Below are positions 40,228-52,049 of a stretch of DNA of 64,000 bases, in pieces. The stretch covers positions 186,001 to 250,000 of the forward strand of contig NW_027488827.1 in the NCBI RefSeq assembly GCF_050948215.1, given 5' to 3'. Under the pieces are notes generated by a model. That model ran no database searches, had not been told where the DNA came from, and saw only the letters and a list, made by a program, of their open reading frames with translations. Source of the stretch: Halictus rubicundus. Taxonomy: Eukaryota > Arthropoda > Insecta > Hymenoptera > Halictidae. The position numbers and the translations under genes are program-made. The first letter of the stretch is position 1; each line of letters starts with the position of its first letter.

Positions 40228-41898
40228 CAGTGAGTGTAAAAAGTATTCGTACACCTCTTGTAGGCTTAAAAAAACCATGTATTTCTCTATGTAATTGCAC
40301 ACATGTTTATAAAACGAAACATAATTGTAATTTTTATATATTTTAACTACATACTGTCACATAAATACACTTGAAAAGGTTTAACGTTAACGAGAAAAAT
40401 TAGAAACTATGAGACGTGTCTCTAAATTGGCGCGCAAAAAGTATTCGTACAGGTACTAGAATGTACTCGAAAGGCGTCCGATTGTTTATATTATGGTTTA
40501 GCGAGACCCGACAAATAATCAGACAGGGTCTTTGATGAACAGTCTAGTGGCAACCTTCTGCAAAACCAGTCAATTTTTGTAACATTCGGTAAAATGGGTC
40601 ATAAAGATAAGGAAACAAGTGAGACTGAAAGAAAAATTATTATACAACTGCATAATCAGTGCAAAACATTGCGAGAAATAGCAAAAACAATGAATAGGCC
40701 ACACAGCACTATACAAGGAATTATAGATCGATATGGCGAACGAAAAACCAATAAAAATAAAGCGAAATCTGGTCGCCCTCGAAAACTTAGTTTACGCGAT
40801 GAACGTTTTATAGTGCGTGAAATAAAAACAAATCCTACAATTAGTGCCCCTAAGATCGCTGCTGAGCTTGCAAACAACGCTGGAGTAAGTGTATGTGTCA
40901 GCACTATTCGTAATTGTTTACGAAATAATGAATACCACGGCCGAGTTGCTCGCGAGAATTATTTCGTAAATGCCGCAAATAGAAAGAAGAGACTTGATTT
41001 CGCGAAAAATAATATTAATAAGCCTATCGAGTTTTGGCGAAGAGTCATATTTACTGATGAAAGTAAATTTAATGTTTTTAGGTCTGATGGCAAGTGTACG
41101 GTCTGGAGGAAGAAAAATACAGAGCTACAAAAAGAAAATCTACGTCCCACAGTAAAACACGGCGGAGGTTCGGTTTATGGTTTGGGATTGTATGAGTGCT
41201 GCTGGAATGGGGTCATTACACTTCATCGAGGGAATCATGGACCACAAAATATACCTAAACATACTAAAAACCCATATTGTAAGTAGTGCAGAAAAAATGG
41301 GTATAAAAGACAACTTTATCTTCACTCAAGGCAATGACCTCAAACATACAGCACGCAACACAAGAAAGTGGTTGCTTTATAACACACCGCAATATTTGAA
41401 AACACCTCCACAATCACCGGATATTAATCCGATCGAAAATTTATGGGATCTGCGTGATAAAAAAACTCCGAACCCGGCATATTTCAAGTAAAGAACAATT
41501 AAAACTTTCTGTTCAAGAGGAATGGTGCATTATTACAGACGAAATCCCATCCAATTTAGTGGATTCAATGCCAAGAAGACTGGACGCAATTATACAGTCG
41601 AAAGGCTATCCAACGAAATATTAATTTAATTTATTTTCGCAAATTATAACACGTTTATTGCTAAATTTGTTACGTGTACGAATACTTTTTGCATGCTAAT
41701 TTTTAGAGACTTCAGACTGTTTTTAATATATCTCATTAACGTTAACTTTTCGCTAATTTATTTATGTCACATTTTGTAGTTGAAACATATAATAATCGTA
41801 ATTGTGTTTTTGTTTTATAAAAGAATGTACAATTACATAAAGAAATATATGGTTTTCTAAATCTATAAGAGGTGTACGAATACTTTTTACACTCACTG
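40228..41898 (+). mobile_element. Near-complete Tc1-like element
   Basis: Termini CAGTGAGTGTAAAAAGTATT and AATACTTTTTACACTCACTG are exact inverses, and the internal extension ACGAATACTTTTT/GTATTCGTAC is kept. TA flanks at 40,226-40,227 and 41,899-41,900. It encodes one transposase interrupted by two frameshifts. Length 1,671 bp is normal for Tc1. It stands between the BEL remains and exon unit X of the array. Confidence 0.88.
40594..41624 (+). pseudogene. Tc1-like (DD34E) transposase with two frameshifts
   Basis: Segment 1 (40,594 to about 41,180) has two helix-turn-helix regions (TLREIAKTMNRPHSTIQGII; ISAPKIAAELAN), the GRPRKLS linker and the first catalytic Asp in IFTDESKFN, then PTVKHGGGSV. 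Segment 2 (about 41,177-41,455) has VWDCMSAAGMG, the second Asp block in a degenerate form (QGNDLKHTA) and SPDINPIENLWD with the catalytic Glu. Segment 3 continues in a third frame to the stop at 41,624 (SSKEQLKLSVQEEW). All catalytic blocks survive, so the frameshifts are the main defects visible. Confidence 0.85.
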
Positions 41899-41904
41899 TA
41901 TATA

Positions 41905-42210
41905 AATAATTGCGAGAAGTGCACGAAAACAGGCCATTTGTCCGCACTGTGCGGCGATCTGTTTATTTTCCGAGATATTCGCAAAAAACTGTCTATTTTG
42001 ATGAAAAATTCTGCCTATTTTGAATTACCGAATTTGTTGTTTAGGGCAGGGGAGGGTTCTTTCGTTAAAATCCACGAGGGCATTTTTATTATCCACCCTA
42101 TGAAATTATCGTGTCGAAGGGGTTAATGTTCTTCCACTTTGCAATCAAATTCGCAGAAGTAATCTATTCATGATCACTATAAGCTGTTTCTATACTATAT
42201 GTATCGATTG
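41905..42210 (-). repeat. Exon unit X, third copy
   Basis: Matches 25,670-25,930 and 33,905-34,170 (CCATTTGTCCGCACTGTGCG, CTTTCGTTAAAATCCACGAG). It resumes exactly after the Tc1 element, which shows that the 35.85-41.9 kb nest interrupts the array. The frame is disturbed relative to the 33,896 copy. The DNA beyond 42,210 has a minus-strand frame to 42,404 (LAEMFQYFHSRHFYTHVRSE) that I cannot assign. Confidence 0.7.
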
Positions 42211-42524
42211 CCAAATGATTCCTTCAAATATCTCGATGCTTTAAATTTGACTGTGATTTCGGACCTGACATGAGTATAGAAATGCCGCGAGTGGAAATAC
42301 TGGAACATTTCGGCAAGAAAAAAACGTAGATAAAGCGAATATATACGAAATAGACATAATAAAGGATTTATTTTGTACATATTAAGAAGCAATATTTTAT
42401 TCACTATATTGTCTTTTAATCTATTTCTTTTTTTTACTAATTATTTCGCCAGTCTTTGAGATACTCTTTCGGAAGGAACAGATGTTGTCATAACACAAAG
42501 ATACTCCTTTGCAAGCTTTGATAG

Positions 42525-43114
42525 TGTTACGTCCGAAGTGGTATGAATTACGATCTTAAGAGGATAGGACGCAGTTTCGAACCTACCTGCATACACCGGC
42601 TATGGTTCGGGAAATTGAGGATCGTTTAAGTAACTTTGTACCCTTATTTTGAAAACAACAAAATTATTGATTTATTCAAAGTGTGGTTCTGAATCAGAGA
42701 TTACAAATTTGATTTTACAAATATGGTGTATATAGCGCATATACTGGAGTGCTTACAAATAGTTTGATTATAATAATAATAATAATATTAATATTACCGT
42801 GATCACGGGTTCGGATTCGGTTACAATATACTTCGACTGCTGACACTGGTCTTTGAAACGGTTTGTCGCGAAACAACTGAACGAACTATTTTAACTTCAC
42901 AAGAGACTACTGTACTATTGACTATGACTGAATAACTGATTGTTCACGATTGCCTGACTGACTGACTGACTGTTTATAACTGAATTTTAGGAGTTGGTCC
43001 CCCTTTTTATAAGATGCACAATCCTTTGTTTTTCAAAGATGCTGGCACAGGAGTCTCTACCTTGCATCTTTTTATCTTCTTGATGTCTCCTGACTAGTCA
43101 GCTGTATGCCGACA
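42525..43114 (-). repeat. LTR of an unclassified LTR retrotransposon
   Basis: On the minus strand it starts TGTCGGCATACAGCTGAC and ends GGACGTAACA. It contains a TATAAAAAGGGGG promoter-like box near 43,000-43,010 and a following start-like region with CAGTCAGTCAGTCAG. The upstream AGATCC and A-rich tract could be the polypurine site, and the open frame at 43,098-43,397 ends at its edge. The 5' part is not visible. Confidence 0.6.
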
Positions 43115-43397
43115 GGATCTTTTTACCGTGAAGTCGGCGTCTTTTCTTATAATTTGGCATAATTGGACACCTTTCCTGTTTGTTCTCAGCGTGTAAACTG
43201 AGAACTTCATCTGCGTGTCTTGCAGGAAGAAAAGTTGGAGTCGTTTCTCGTGCTACCTTATTGCGTAGAATTTTTAACATATATCCTAATCCTATTTTTA
43301 CTTCTCCTCGTGCGACATCACCGGTTGTCCATGATAATTCATAATAATTCTTCATCTGAGGGTTTATTCGTTGGCGGTCGAACCACCGGACGTTCAC
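43098..43397 (-). pseudogene. Possible retroelement polyprotein C-terminal end
   Basis: A 99-codon frame (YYELSWTTGDVARGEVKIGL, then RHADEVLSLHAENKQ, then PNYKKRRRLHG), basic at its end, stopping just inside the LTR. I do not recognise the domain. Its position directly before an LTR is the only support for a retroelement origin. Confidence 0.35.
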
Positions 43398-43465
43398 TGC
43401 CTCTGTCTGCTGGGACTGTGATTGACTGCAATTCTGTTCCCCGCGGGGGAAAAAAAAACAGTAAT

Positions 43466-43540
43466 AATCTATCTATCTATTATAATGTATCTATCTATTA
43501 TAACGTATCTATCTATTATAATCTATCTATCCATCTATCT
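43466..43540. repeat. TCTATCTATTATAA minisatellite
   Basis: Repeats of TATCTATCTATTATAA with small variations and a TCTA tetranucleotide run, read directly. Confidence 0.85.
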
Positions 43541-43567
43541 GTGCATTGTGCGGCCACTTCTTACTTA

Positions 43568-43925
43568 CAGTAACAAGCAAAACTGAGTCAACACTATTTC
43601 AAGCAACATACCTTTCTAAAAATTAGATCAAATGACTTGAATTTTATTGAGAAGTTAGAAGGATTAGTTTATTAGACGAGGTGTAAAACATTTTTGAAAA
43701 AATTTGAATTGGTCGGAATCGCAAAAGAAATAGTAAAAGTTGGTTTTTTCAGGCTCTTTTATCTGAGCCTGTATTGAAAATTTAAAGAATGTATTTGATT
43801 CGCTCGAATAAATTATGTCCATGCTGGAAATTTCACCGGTATTGACTTATTCGTTTACGAGTTATAAACGATTAAAAATGCGATTTTAAGACGAAAATCG
43901 TGAAAAATGGCAATTTTTCCACTTT
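43568..43925. mobile_element. Mariner-type MITE, one arm only
   Basis: Begins CAGTAACAAGCAAAACTGAG after TA and follows the family arm to its centre (GTTTACGAGTTATAAACG, then GCAATTTTTCCACTTTT). The second arm is missing; instead unrelated DNA with a U6-like sequence follows, so the second arm was deleted or replaced. Confidence 0.78.
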
Positions 43926-43972
43926 TTGTCTAAAGGGTGTGTGCCTGGATCACGCGAGTACTCAACAGCACA

Positions 43973-44066
43973 GAACGCTTCACGATTTTGCGTGTTATCC
44001 TTGCGCAGGGGCCATGCTAATCTTCTCTGTATCGTTCCAAATTTAGTATATGTGCTGTCGAAGCAA
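43973..44066 (-). ncRNA. U6: U6 snRNA-like sequence, probably a pseudogene
   Basis: The minus strand carries the U6 core almost unchanged: GCACATATACTAAA, then GGAACGATACAGAGAAGATT, the AGC-containing catalytic region followed by ATGGCCCCTGCGCAAGGAT, then ACACGCAAAATCGTGAAGCG. Differences from the conserved insect sequence include CGGCAG to CGACAG in the 5' stem loop, AAAATTGG to AAATTTGG and GATGACA to GATAACA. The T-run terminator that should follow GAAGCGTTCC is absent (TTCTGTGCTGTTG instead), and no clear TATA/PSE pair is seen upstream. U6 is the catalytic spliceosomal RNA transcribed by Pol III; this copy is most likely a retro-copied or decayed locus. Confidence 0.85.
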
Positions 44067-44698
44067 TTACATGTCAGACACAACCTCCATAATTTCCAAC
44101 CAGGGCGTTTGATATGTCCCACCAGATATCTGGTGCAGTGAACGGACGATTATTGTCTGTGATTTATGCACGATCTAACCACGAAATTATACTAAAGGCA
44201 TAGAACATGTCAAGACACATGTTCTACATATTTCATCGTCCATTACACAAGTATATATCATCGGAATTATATCATATTTGGTTTAGTTTTAATCAGAAAC
44301 ATGTTGGTAAATATGTTGGTAAAAGTTTCATAAACAAAATAATGACAAATAAAGAAGTTTTGTAACTGGATTCGATTAGTCTTCTGGTCTCACACCGATA
44401 TAGCCGACAATGTGTGGCACACTTCTCGGCGACGACGGCTCTTGACCTTTGCTGTTTTCGCCGTTTTCACGTCAGTAGCGTTTTCAAGTTATAGGTTTCT
44501 TATGACTTGAAGAGGGTACGACGGTTTCCAGCGTTCCCTGTGTAGTTCAAATGGGACGCTCGGCGAGAACCTCCGATTTCGTAACTTGTCAGTAAAAACG
44601 GCGGACTGACAAACAACGAGATTTCACTGTAATAGGCAGTCCTTATAGTAATAGGTATATATTATCTGTAGGGAGTTTTCTATTTTTTAAATATTTAC
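44067..44698. other. No recognisable gene
   Basis: The stretch 44,290-44,400 resembles the TTTAATCAGAA...TCACACCGATAT sequence around 24,475-24,570, so it is probably repeat-derived. The remainder shows nothing conserved. Confidence 0.35.
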
Positions 44699-44800
44699 CT
44701 CTTTATGTATGTACAGGATCACGAGCTGGTTGAACCCATTGACGAGCAGACCCAGGAGGGAGCACAGCAGGATGGGCACGTCAACAAAAGAAGCGGCCAT
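44699..44800 (-). CDS. Candidate first coding exon with a membrane segment
   Basis: From ATG at 44,800 the minus strand reads 34 codons (MAASFVDVPILLCSLLGLLV, then NGFNQLVILYIHKE) followed by GTAAAT at 44,698, an acceptable donor in phase 0. Codon choice is GC-rich at third positions, unlike the AT-rich surroundings, which argues for real coding. Residues 8-30 are hydrophobic and could be a transmembrane segment or signal anchor. I do not recognise the protein. An alternative donor lies at GTACAT 16 bp earlier. Confidence 0.42.
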
Positions 44801-46283
44801 CTTCGAGTCTCTTGCTGAAACACGTCATTCGTAGCTTTATCTTAGTATTAAATAACGAATTTATACGGTGTCACGTTGCCCTGATTTTCGGCCCGTCCGA
44901 CGGGAGAAAAACCCGGGCAACGGCGGGTTTTTACAGACCGCGAAGCCGGGCCACGTTCGGCCGCGCGAAACGTGGTCCACCCGGGACAAACGGCGCACAG
45001 TGGTGCCAAGGCGGCAAAAAGTCCATTTTATAAATTTTCGATTTTTATAAAAAAAAATTATTTGAGAGAAACGTCGCGAATGAAACAAGAAAACGAAACA
45101 GAGGAGCAACAGTTCAATATGAACATCAGAGGATCGAGGGTCCCATGCCGGGGACAACATACAATGTATATTAACTGCAGATACAATGTACATCAAAAGC
45201 CGATTCAAACGATCCTTCCTTCTAAAGAAATAACAGATTCATTTTGTTCTGTTTATGAAATAAATTCCAACATATTCCTAAAAAATTTCACCTGGAACAT
45301 CAAATAATCGTAACGTCCGGAAAATTCACTCTTGGAAATTCTGAAAGTTGATATTTAAACTTAAATTGTGGCGAAAGGGTCTCGAAGGGTCTCATGATTT
45401 TTTGCACAAAGTTAGATCAATATTACACCTTGCCAAAACGATTAGTTCCAGACCAAAATCTATTAAAGGATTTATTTTTTGCTTCCATAAATAAAAAATG
45501 AGCAGAAAACAAAGATTTCCGATTGGCCTGTATTAAAGAATCAGTTCAACAACTGTTTCCAAAAATCATTTTCTCAATTAAGCGTTAGACCTGTGGCAAT
45601 CTCTCCACAAATTTTCAAACAAATTCGTTGGATAGTTTCGTTTTTACAGATTTTTTGCCGCTTTTTGGCAATTTGGCACCACTGTGCGCCGCGTCGTGTC
45701 GGCTTTCCCTTGATTGTGCTGCAGCTTGTTGGAATGCTTGAAATCCCAGTCGCGTGTCATGTATCGTTAGATACAGAGCCCGCTGAGTGGAATCGCGGGC
45801 TGAACGTTGCCGGAGATCGATAAGGCCTGTCGTCTGGTCTGCAACCCGACAGTTCTAGCACAGCTGCTACATTCTTTGTAATATCCCGAACGCAGAGAGG
45901 ATAGTAATTCAAAGAGAAGAAGGGACTTCAGCTCTCTGCTTCTCTCTCCTTTTCATTCGCCGACCTTTTTCACGCGTATAATCATGCAAATAAATTATTT
46001 TATTTATAAGAAGAAGTTTTTGAAGTACTATTTAAAAATAGTATTTTATTTGGAACATATTGAAAAAGTGAGACTTATTTTAAGGAGTGTGTAAAATAGT
46101 ATTTCAAATAGTTGATTACTGCGACATTGTCGTCTGTTTATTAACATGTTACATGAAAATATTCGTAATTCACCTACAACAAATACTATGTTAACTATTA
46201 TAGTATCTTATGTTAAAAATTATAATTTATAATATTATCTATTTGCTCAACTTATTTTCATTGTAAGGAAATATTTGGAATAC
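44801..46283. other. No recognisable gene
   Basis: Short frames only, among them one at 45,070-45,307 with no recognisable motif. A GTATTTTATTTGGAA motif appears near 46,040 and again near 46,925. Confidence 0.35.
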
Positions 46284-46298
46284 ATATTTGAAGTACAA

Positions 46299-46838
46299 GG
46301 ATGGGAGAATGAGACGTGGGAGCATGTGTGGGAAGTATGCATGAGAATGGATGAGGAAAAAGGGTGGCAGGAGAGAATGTGGGAGGTATTGGAAGTTGTG
46401 GGAGGAGGTGAGGAATGGATGAGAAGAGCGGAAGAGTGGAGAGAGGGGAGAAAGGAAAAGAGAGGAGTGGGAGATGAGCGAACGGAAGGGGGGTCCAAAG
46501 GGTAGGGGGGTAAATGTAAGACTAGCAATATAAGGTCTTTTGTATATACAATTCTCTCTCTGTCTCTCTACATAGCTCTACATAGTTCATAAGCATAGAT
46601 AAGTTATGTATAAGCTAGGTTAAGTCATAAATATAAGGTCTATTGTAAATAAACTCTCTCTTTTCTCGCTATATAGTATATAAGTCTAGTTTAAGCTAAG
46701 TATAAGTATAAGTTAGGTTAAGTTAGATTAAGATAGATAAGGTATAAGTTAGGGTAAGCGAAGATGGAAAGACGGCGATAGAAGGAGGTGGTGTAAGGGA
46801 AAAGGAATTGTAACCCTTAGGGGAGGCAAAATAAAAGT
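46299..46838 (+). mobile_element. 5'-truncated LINE insertion
   Basis: ATATTTGAAGTACAA occurs at 46,284-46,298 and at 46,839-46,853, a perfect 15 bp target duplication. The insert starts within coding sequence (WENETWEHVWEVCMRMDEEK, then GGGEEWMRRAEEWREGR, stop near 46,503), followed by a 3' tail rich in TAAGTTAGGTTAAG and ending AAAATAAAAGT. It is the same family as the fragments at 32,880 and 54,953. Confidence 0.85.
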
Positions 46839-47104
46839 ATATTTGAAGTACAACAGTAAATTATTCTGTGTATCTGGTTATCAAAAAAAAATATTTTATT
46901 TGCCGAAATTTTTCGTTCTATTAAAGGTAGTATTTTATTTGAACCACATTAAATTATACTATTTAAAATAGCATTTTAAATATTTTTTCTTGAAATTTCT
47001 CCCAGGTCTGATTCAAAAGGTAATGGGCCGCTGGATAGTGCGTCAAGAAAAACCATGTACAAAATTTTAATCGTATATCTTAACCGGGAGGGTAGTTATG
47101 CCAT

Positions 47105-47510
47105 TGTAAAGTTATCAAAACAAGAGAGGGGTCGAAAGAAAACTCCTGAGAAACGCAGGAACTCTTTATTTAGTAATTGTTCTATACGGGACTGCTCGGG
47201 AAAAGGCGCTCAGACCAGACTGCTCGAAATCGTGTATTTTGCCAAATTTAGTCGCTCCCCTCTCCAGGATCCGATCCCCTCCGAAAAGGGAGGGGCCCTC
47301 GTATTTGCTTTGTAAGGCCAACGCTGCTGGTTTATTGCCGGTAGCCTACGCGTCCCGGGAAGACCTTTTCTTCCTGCACACGTTTTTTGACCTTATTAAT
47401 CTCAGGAGCCTATCTCCTGAATGGTCTACAACGGCCTCAAGTCGACCCTGTGTCGACACTAGCATGTGTATGGCTTGACGGCCACAAACAACACCTGTTG
47501 TTGTTTGCGC
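47105..47510 (-). repeat. Possible solo LTR
   Basis: On the minus strand this stretch has TGTTGTTTGTGGCC near its start, AATAAA at about 47,172 and 47,335, and ends near TTGATAACTTTACA. Its GC content is higher than its surroundings. The TG...CA-like ends and poly(A) signals suggest an LTR, but no second copy or target duplication was found. Confidence 0.3.
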
Positions 47511-47559
47511 ACGTTGGGCTATACCATTGAACGTTGGCACTCACCAAATAGCATAGACG

Positions 47560-50500
47560 GAAATAATCAATTTGTCTCTCGCCATGCCCGAAACAGCCTT
47601 ACATATCTTTAAATTCCTTAATATTATAATTCTCGCGATCGCAACAAACATCAACAATCTGAAACTTATCAATTACAATACATATACATTACACATCGGA
47701 AAACAAAGAAGGATGTAACAGAAACGATACAGTCGCAGGTCGCATACCACCAACTAACCTGTGGTTAACAGCCATAAAACGGAAAAGATTAGTATTTCTT
47801 AATTTCTTCATTTCTAATTTCTTTTATTAGTATTAGTATTTGTATCTAGAAAACCTAGATACATATACTGTAATTAATTCAGATTTTTAGGTAGAACATT
47901 CTATTGTAAGAAATCAAAATCCTCAAAAAAGAACAGAAAATATGCAGATTACCTAAACCAGACTTTCATATGTTCTAAATCTAATATATTTAATAAGATA
48001 TTATCGAAATAATTTTTTACAACAAAACGGTCAGGAATCGATTTTGTCCAGTTAATAAACGTCTACTCTGAATCAAGGGCCGGATTAAAAAGATGAGACA
48101 CGAAGTACGCCGACAAATGATAGGCAAAAACATGCCAGCGGGCGCTGGTCGAAAACCGAAGGGCGACACGTGTCCTCGAAGGCTGAATGGATGCGATCAA
48201 TAGGGAGAGGACAAACAAAGGGGTCCGCACCCCTGTATCTTCCGACGCGAATTAAATTCTCAATTTGATGCACCGTGTAGTCGTCCGGAAACAAGCCGGG
48301 CAAAATTAACAACAATCGAACGAACAAGATAGTGGCGAAAATGAATAGAAGACAGCCCTCGGGTGTATGAACGACGAGAAGAAAGAAGCAACGTACATAC
48401 ACGCTGCTCGCGCGATCACCAACGGGGGTGGGTTGGATTAAGGAATCCTGACTATTTCGAAGAAACGGGGAACGGACACATCGAATAATTGTAATCTGTG
48501 ACCCAGAAATCGTGATCGAGATGGATCGACAGGCAATTTTAACTTCCTGCAAAATTTTTGCATTCTTGAAATTGGAACCTGGGCTCCCGTGTGCTACGTC
48601 ATTTCAAGAGTTAGCGGAAGCAATTCGTTCTACACGAAAATTGTCAAGAAGAATATTTTTTAATGGACAATTTAATCCTTTAAACGTTCCCAAATATCGA
48701 TCTGTTTAAAAATTACGTAAAATAACACTAAAACGGCGGGACCCGTTGAAACGAGTCTAAACAATGTTCTCAAATCTTCATTTGTCTAAAAAGCGCGTGA
48801 ATAGACACTGGAACTAGAGGCCTAAAGATTAAAAATTGTATAATTCACGAGCGTCGACAGACTGCGCAAACGCATTCACGGAAGATCGTTCAATAAATAT
48901 ATTTCAATATGTTTACGATACGTTTATCAAAACAAAACACTCGAATGGGTATTCATGCGTCTGGTACTTAAATAACGATATAAAATAAAGCAATTGAGTT
49001 GCTGAAGAACCTGCTGTCAAAACACGGAATTGATTTCTCTCACTCAGCAGCTACGCGGTGTTGACGGGAATAACACGATTTTCCCTCTGTAGAAATGTTC
49101 CAGCGTGGAATGACAATTTCGTGTTCGTTCGTGCGTCACTGCATCCTCTTGAAAGCCACTCGAGAGCCATTCAGACCCGGTCACATTTTCGCCGTCAAAA
49201 TAAAATGCAATAATAACCACAGTAAAAGCAAACGTTTCAGGCGATGCACCTAAAAATTTCGAAAGTCCCGACCAATCGTCTTACATCGAAAGAAAATTGT
49301 AGGTGGTATGTAATAAATATTGATTTTGAAGTTCGATAAAGAAATATCACGTCACTAGCATGTGACCGACGTGTTAGTCCAAGTTAACGACAGAGATAAA
49401 ATCGTAATACAGTGAATTCTCGATATATGTGACAGGTCTTGCCAGCGTCAAGTATCATGCAGGCCTTGGCGACATATATAGAGAAATCACTTTGTATTAC
49501 AAAATACTAGAAAGAGAAAAGGGAAGATGAACAGAGATAAAATGATGTTCATTCAAAGTTAACAGACATGGGTTCACCCAGCGGCGCGCGAAATTGACAA
49601 AGCCCGCCCGGGAAACAATAGTTATGAAACTGCGAAACCGAGAGGGGCGAGTCTCGTTCACTGGGAAATTGAATGATCGCTCGTTATGCACTTTATACAA
49701 GCAACAGAGGCTGATGAGACAATTAGTCGATTCCACCGAGATCGGATTAATTGATTTGTAAGTTTGCGGACCGGCGAGAACTCTGCACAAAAAAAATTCT
49801 ATCTGCATTCTATCGATGCGACTTGTCAATAAACGGACATTTTAGTTTTATTCAAGTATATAAAATCGTGATTTTACAACACTCTGGTCATTTGTTGTCC
49901 AATTTTTTCGCTGACTTGTAACTAGACTTGTAGATGACTAAAATACAGCAGTGTGCGAATTAACGCGAACATACCGATATTTTGAATGTCTTATTAGTTT
50001 TCTAAATTTGGCAACATGACTATGTCAGTGGTTGCTGTGATGACCTGTTAGGTATTGACGTGTCGTTAGTGGATAAGTCTGTGACAAATTACATAATTAC
50101 ATAATTATTTCATTTCCGCTAACGACGCGTCAATACCGCTCGGCAGGTCAGCGCAGACTAATTCATCAAACGTACAACAAAATGGCCGCAAGCGCTGACA
50201 AAGTCATGATGCCAATTTCATGTTGCAAGGTCCAATCAATTTACTCTGAATTTTAGAAATTTTCGAAGATCTTCTCACACTATAAATGTGTAAAGGTTCA
50301 CAATTTAATTACAGTAAATTCAATACGGTCCCAAGGAACAGCAATCTCTTAATTGCGCTCGTACACAAGCTTGTAAGTACTGGCTGCTGAGGGATGAAAA
50401 GCATCGTTCATGGTCTCGCATTTTAATATCCGCGAATCGATCAGCAAGACCCTCTGTCCGGCTCTGCGCGGATAGACTGCGAGTGAAATTAGCCAGCAGG

Positions 50501-50690
50501 CCATCAACGTGTAATAAAGTTTGTTTAATCAGTCACGATTACAGAGAAAGAGGCATTGCGAACGGTAGTCGAACCGGAAACGCGCTTCAATATCCGCGGA
50601 TCGAATTTTCCACATATCAGGGATGCTGAACGCACTTCATTCCGTTTCTTAATTTCCATTTCTACAAACCGATTGTAACCTCGTAATGAC
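47560..50690. other. No recognisable gene
   Basis: Unique-looking DNA. Minus-strand frames at 48,085-48,552 (155 codons) and 49,497-49,829 (110 codons) have no motif I recognise and no matching splice structure. Confidence 0.35.
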
Positions 50691-50696
50691 TATTGC

Positions 50697-50845
50697 CTGT
50701 GCCCGCTTTAGGGGGGGTGGGGGGTGGGCGGGACAACCCGGGCACTTGCCCGGGGCGCCAAAATTTAGGGGCGCAATTTTGGCTGTAAGTTTGCAATTTG
50801 TTTTTTTGCCCGAGGCTTCGTAACCGCTGGAGCGGGCCCTGCTTT
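50697..50845. mobile_element. Short hAT-like MITE, tentative
   Basis: Left edge CCTGTGCCCGCTTTAGG and right edge CCAGCGGGCCCTGC form imperfect inverted ends. CAGGGCC(C/G)GC-type termini occur in hAT elements. The interior has poly-G tracts and CCCGGGCACTTGCCCGGGGCGCC. No 8 bp target duplication could be confirmed. Confidence 0.35.
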
Positions 50846-52049
50846 TGATCATCCCAAACTTTCATATGGAGAAATGCTAACAAATCGTTCGAATGCATGA
50901 CGAACATGTAATTAATATACCGTCGATGTTTATTGGCAAATACAATTAGCTAGAACGAAATATGCGCTCACGTCGTTGCTCGTTATACTGATATTCCAGA
51001 TAAGCCGTAGGCTATGGATTGACGATTCTCATTAATTTAACGGGATCAAATTCCTGTTGCAGTAAAAATCTTCCAAAAGGAGTTCGCGTTGGAACAAAAT
51101 GGCGCGTGTTCTATTTAAAATCGATGGACAAAAAATGTAATAACGACTGCCTGAGAACCTCGCTGGTTCTAAATTTTAATAAATTTTATTTTATTATTTG
51201 CCTACTAGGAATATCGCCATTTTCGTTATCCCGAGGTAACAACTTTCTCTTCCACAACCAGCTATGTAACCACACTGTCAAGCAATCGCAGTTAAATTAT
51301 ATCCCCGCGAACCCTCGGGAAATGGAAAACTTTCGACATCGAAGAGGCGAGAAGTTCGCACAGGACACGTGCTCGGACACGAGAGATCCTAAGAGCGTGA
51401 TTGCGGCTCGTTCAGCTGGAAAAGATCCTAACCACGTTCTTATGCTCCCTAACACGGCTATCTAAAGTCACGCATAAACGCCTCCAAGATCAAGGCGGAT
51501 TTATTTGTCCCTTTGTCAACCGCTTACCCGACTTTTCCTTTGACGCGTGTTGCATAATGTCCCGTGAAAATTGAGTTGTTGCGACGAGTGCCATTTCGCT
51601 TTGTTCTATGCAGTTTTTCCGTTCTTAACGCAACGACCTCGTTCTCGAACCCTTCAACGAAATAGCCGATGCCCTTTGTCCCGGAAATGTACCTTCGATT
51701 TCCTCTGTGCGCGCAGACCGTCGCCAGTATAATGAATCAAAGATAAATTGTAACAGATACGCCAATTTGGTCTTACCATCTCGTAATTGAAATAGTGGAA
51801 TGACATTTCTCCCTTTCCTTGTGTTTTATTCGAATTACTCTTTCTCTTTCTCTCTTTCTTCCTCTCTCCTTCGTTAAGGGAATTCAATTACCTCTGCTTG
51901 CTCGCCAAACTACATTGCATTTAAGAGCCAAGACTCCGCAGATTCGCGATAAGGTACAGTGACCACATTACCGACAAAAATAGGCGAAAAATGGTTTTAC
52001 GTGCCTCAACTTTTCGTCCTTATATGAGAATATTTTTCGCTGGGAAAGC
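50846..52049. other. No recognisable gene
   Basis: A plus-strand frame of 148 codons at 51,019-51,465 (with a hydrophobic segment FYFIICLLGISPF) matches no family known to me. It is reported only as an open frame. Confidence 0.3.

Noticed and set aside
51019..51465. 148-codon plus-strand frame with a hydrophobic stretch
   Set aside because: No family match, no promoter or splice evidence; length is possible by chance in this composition.
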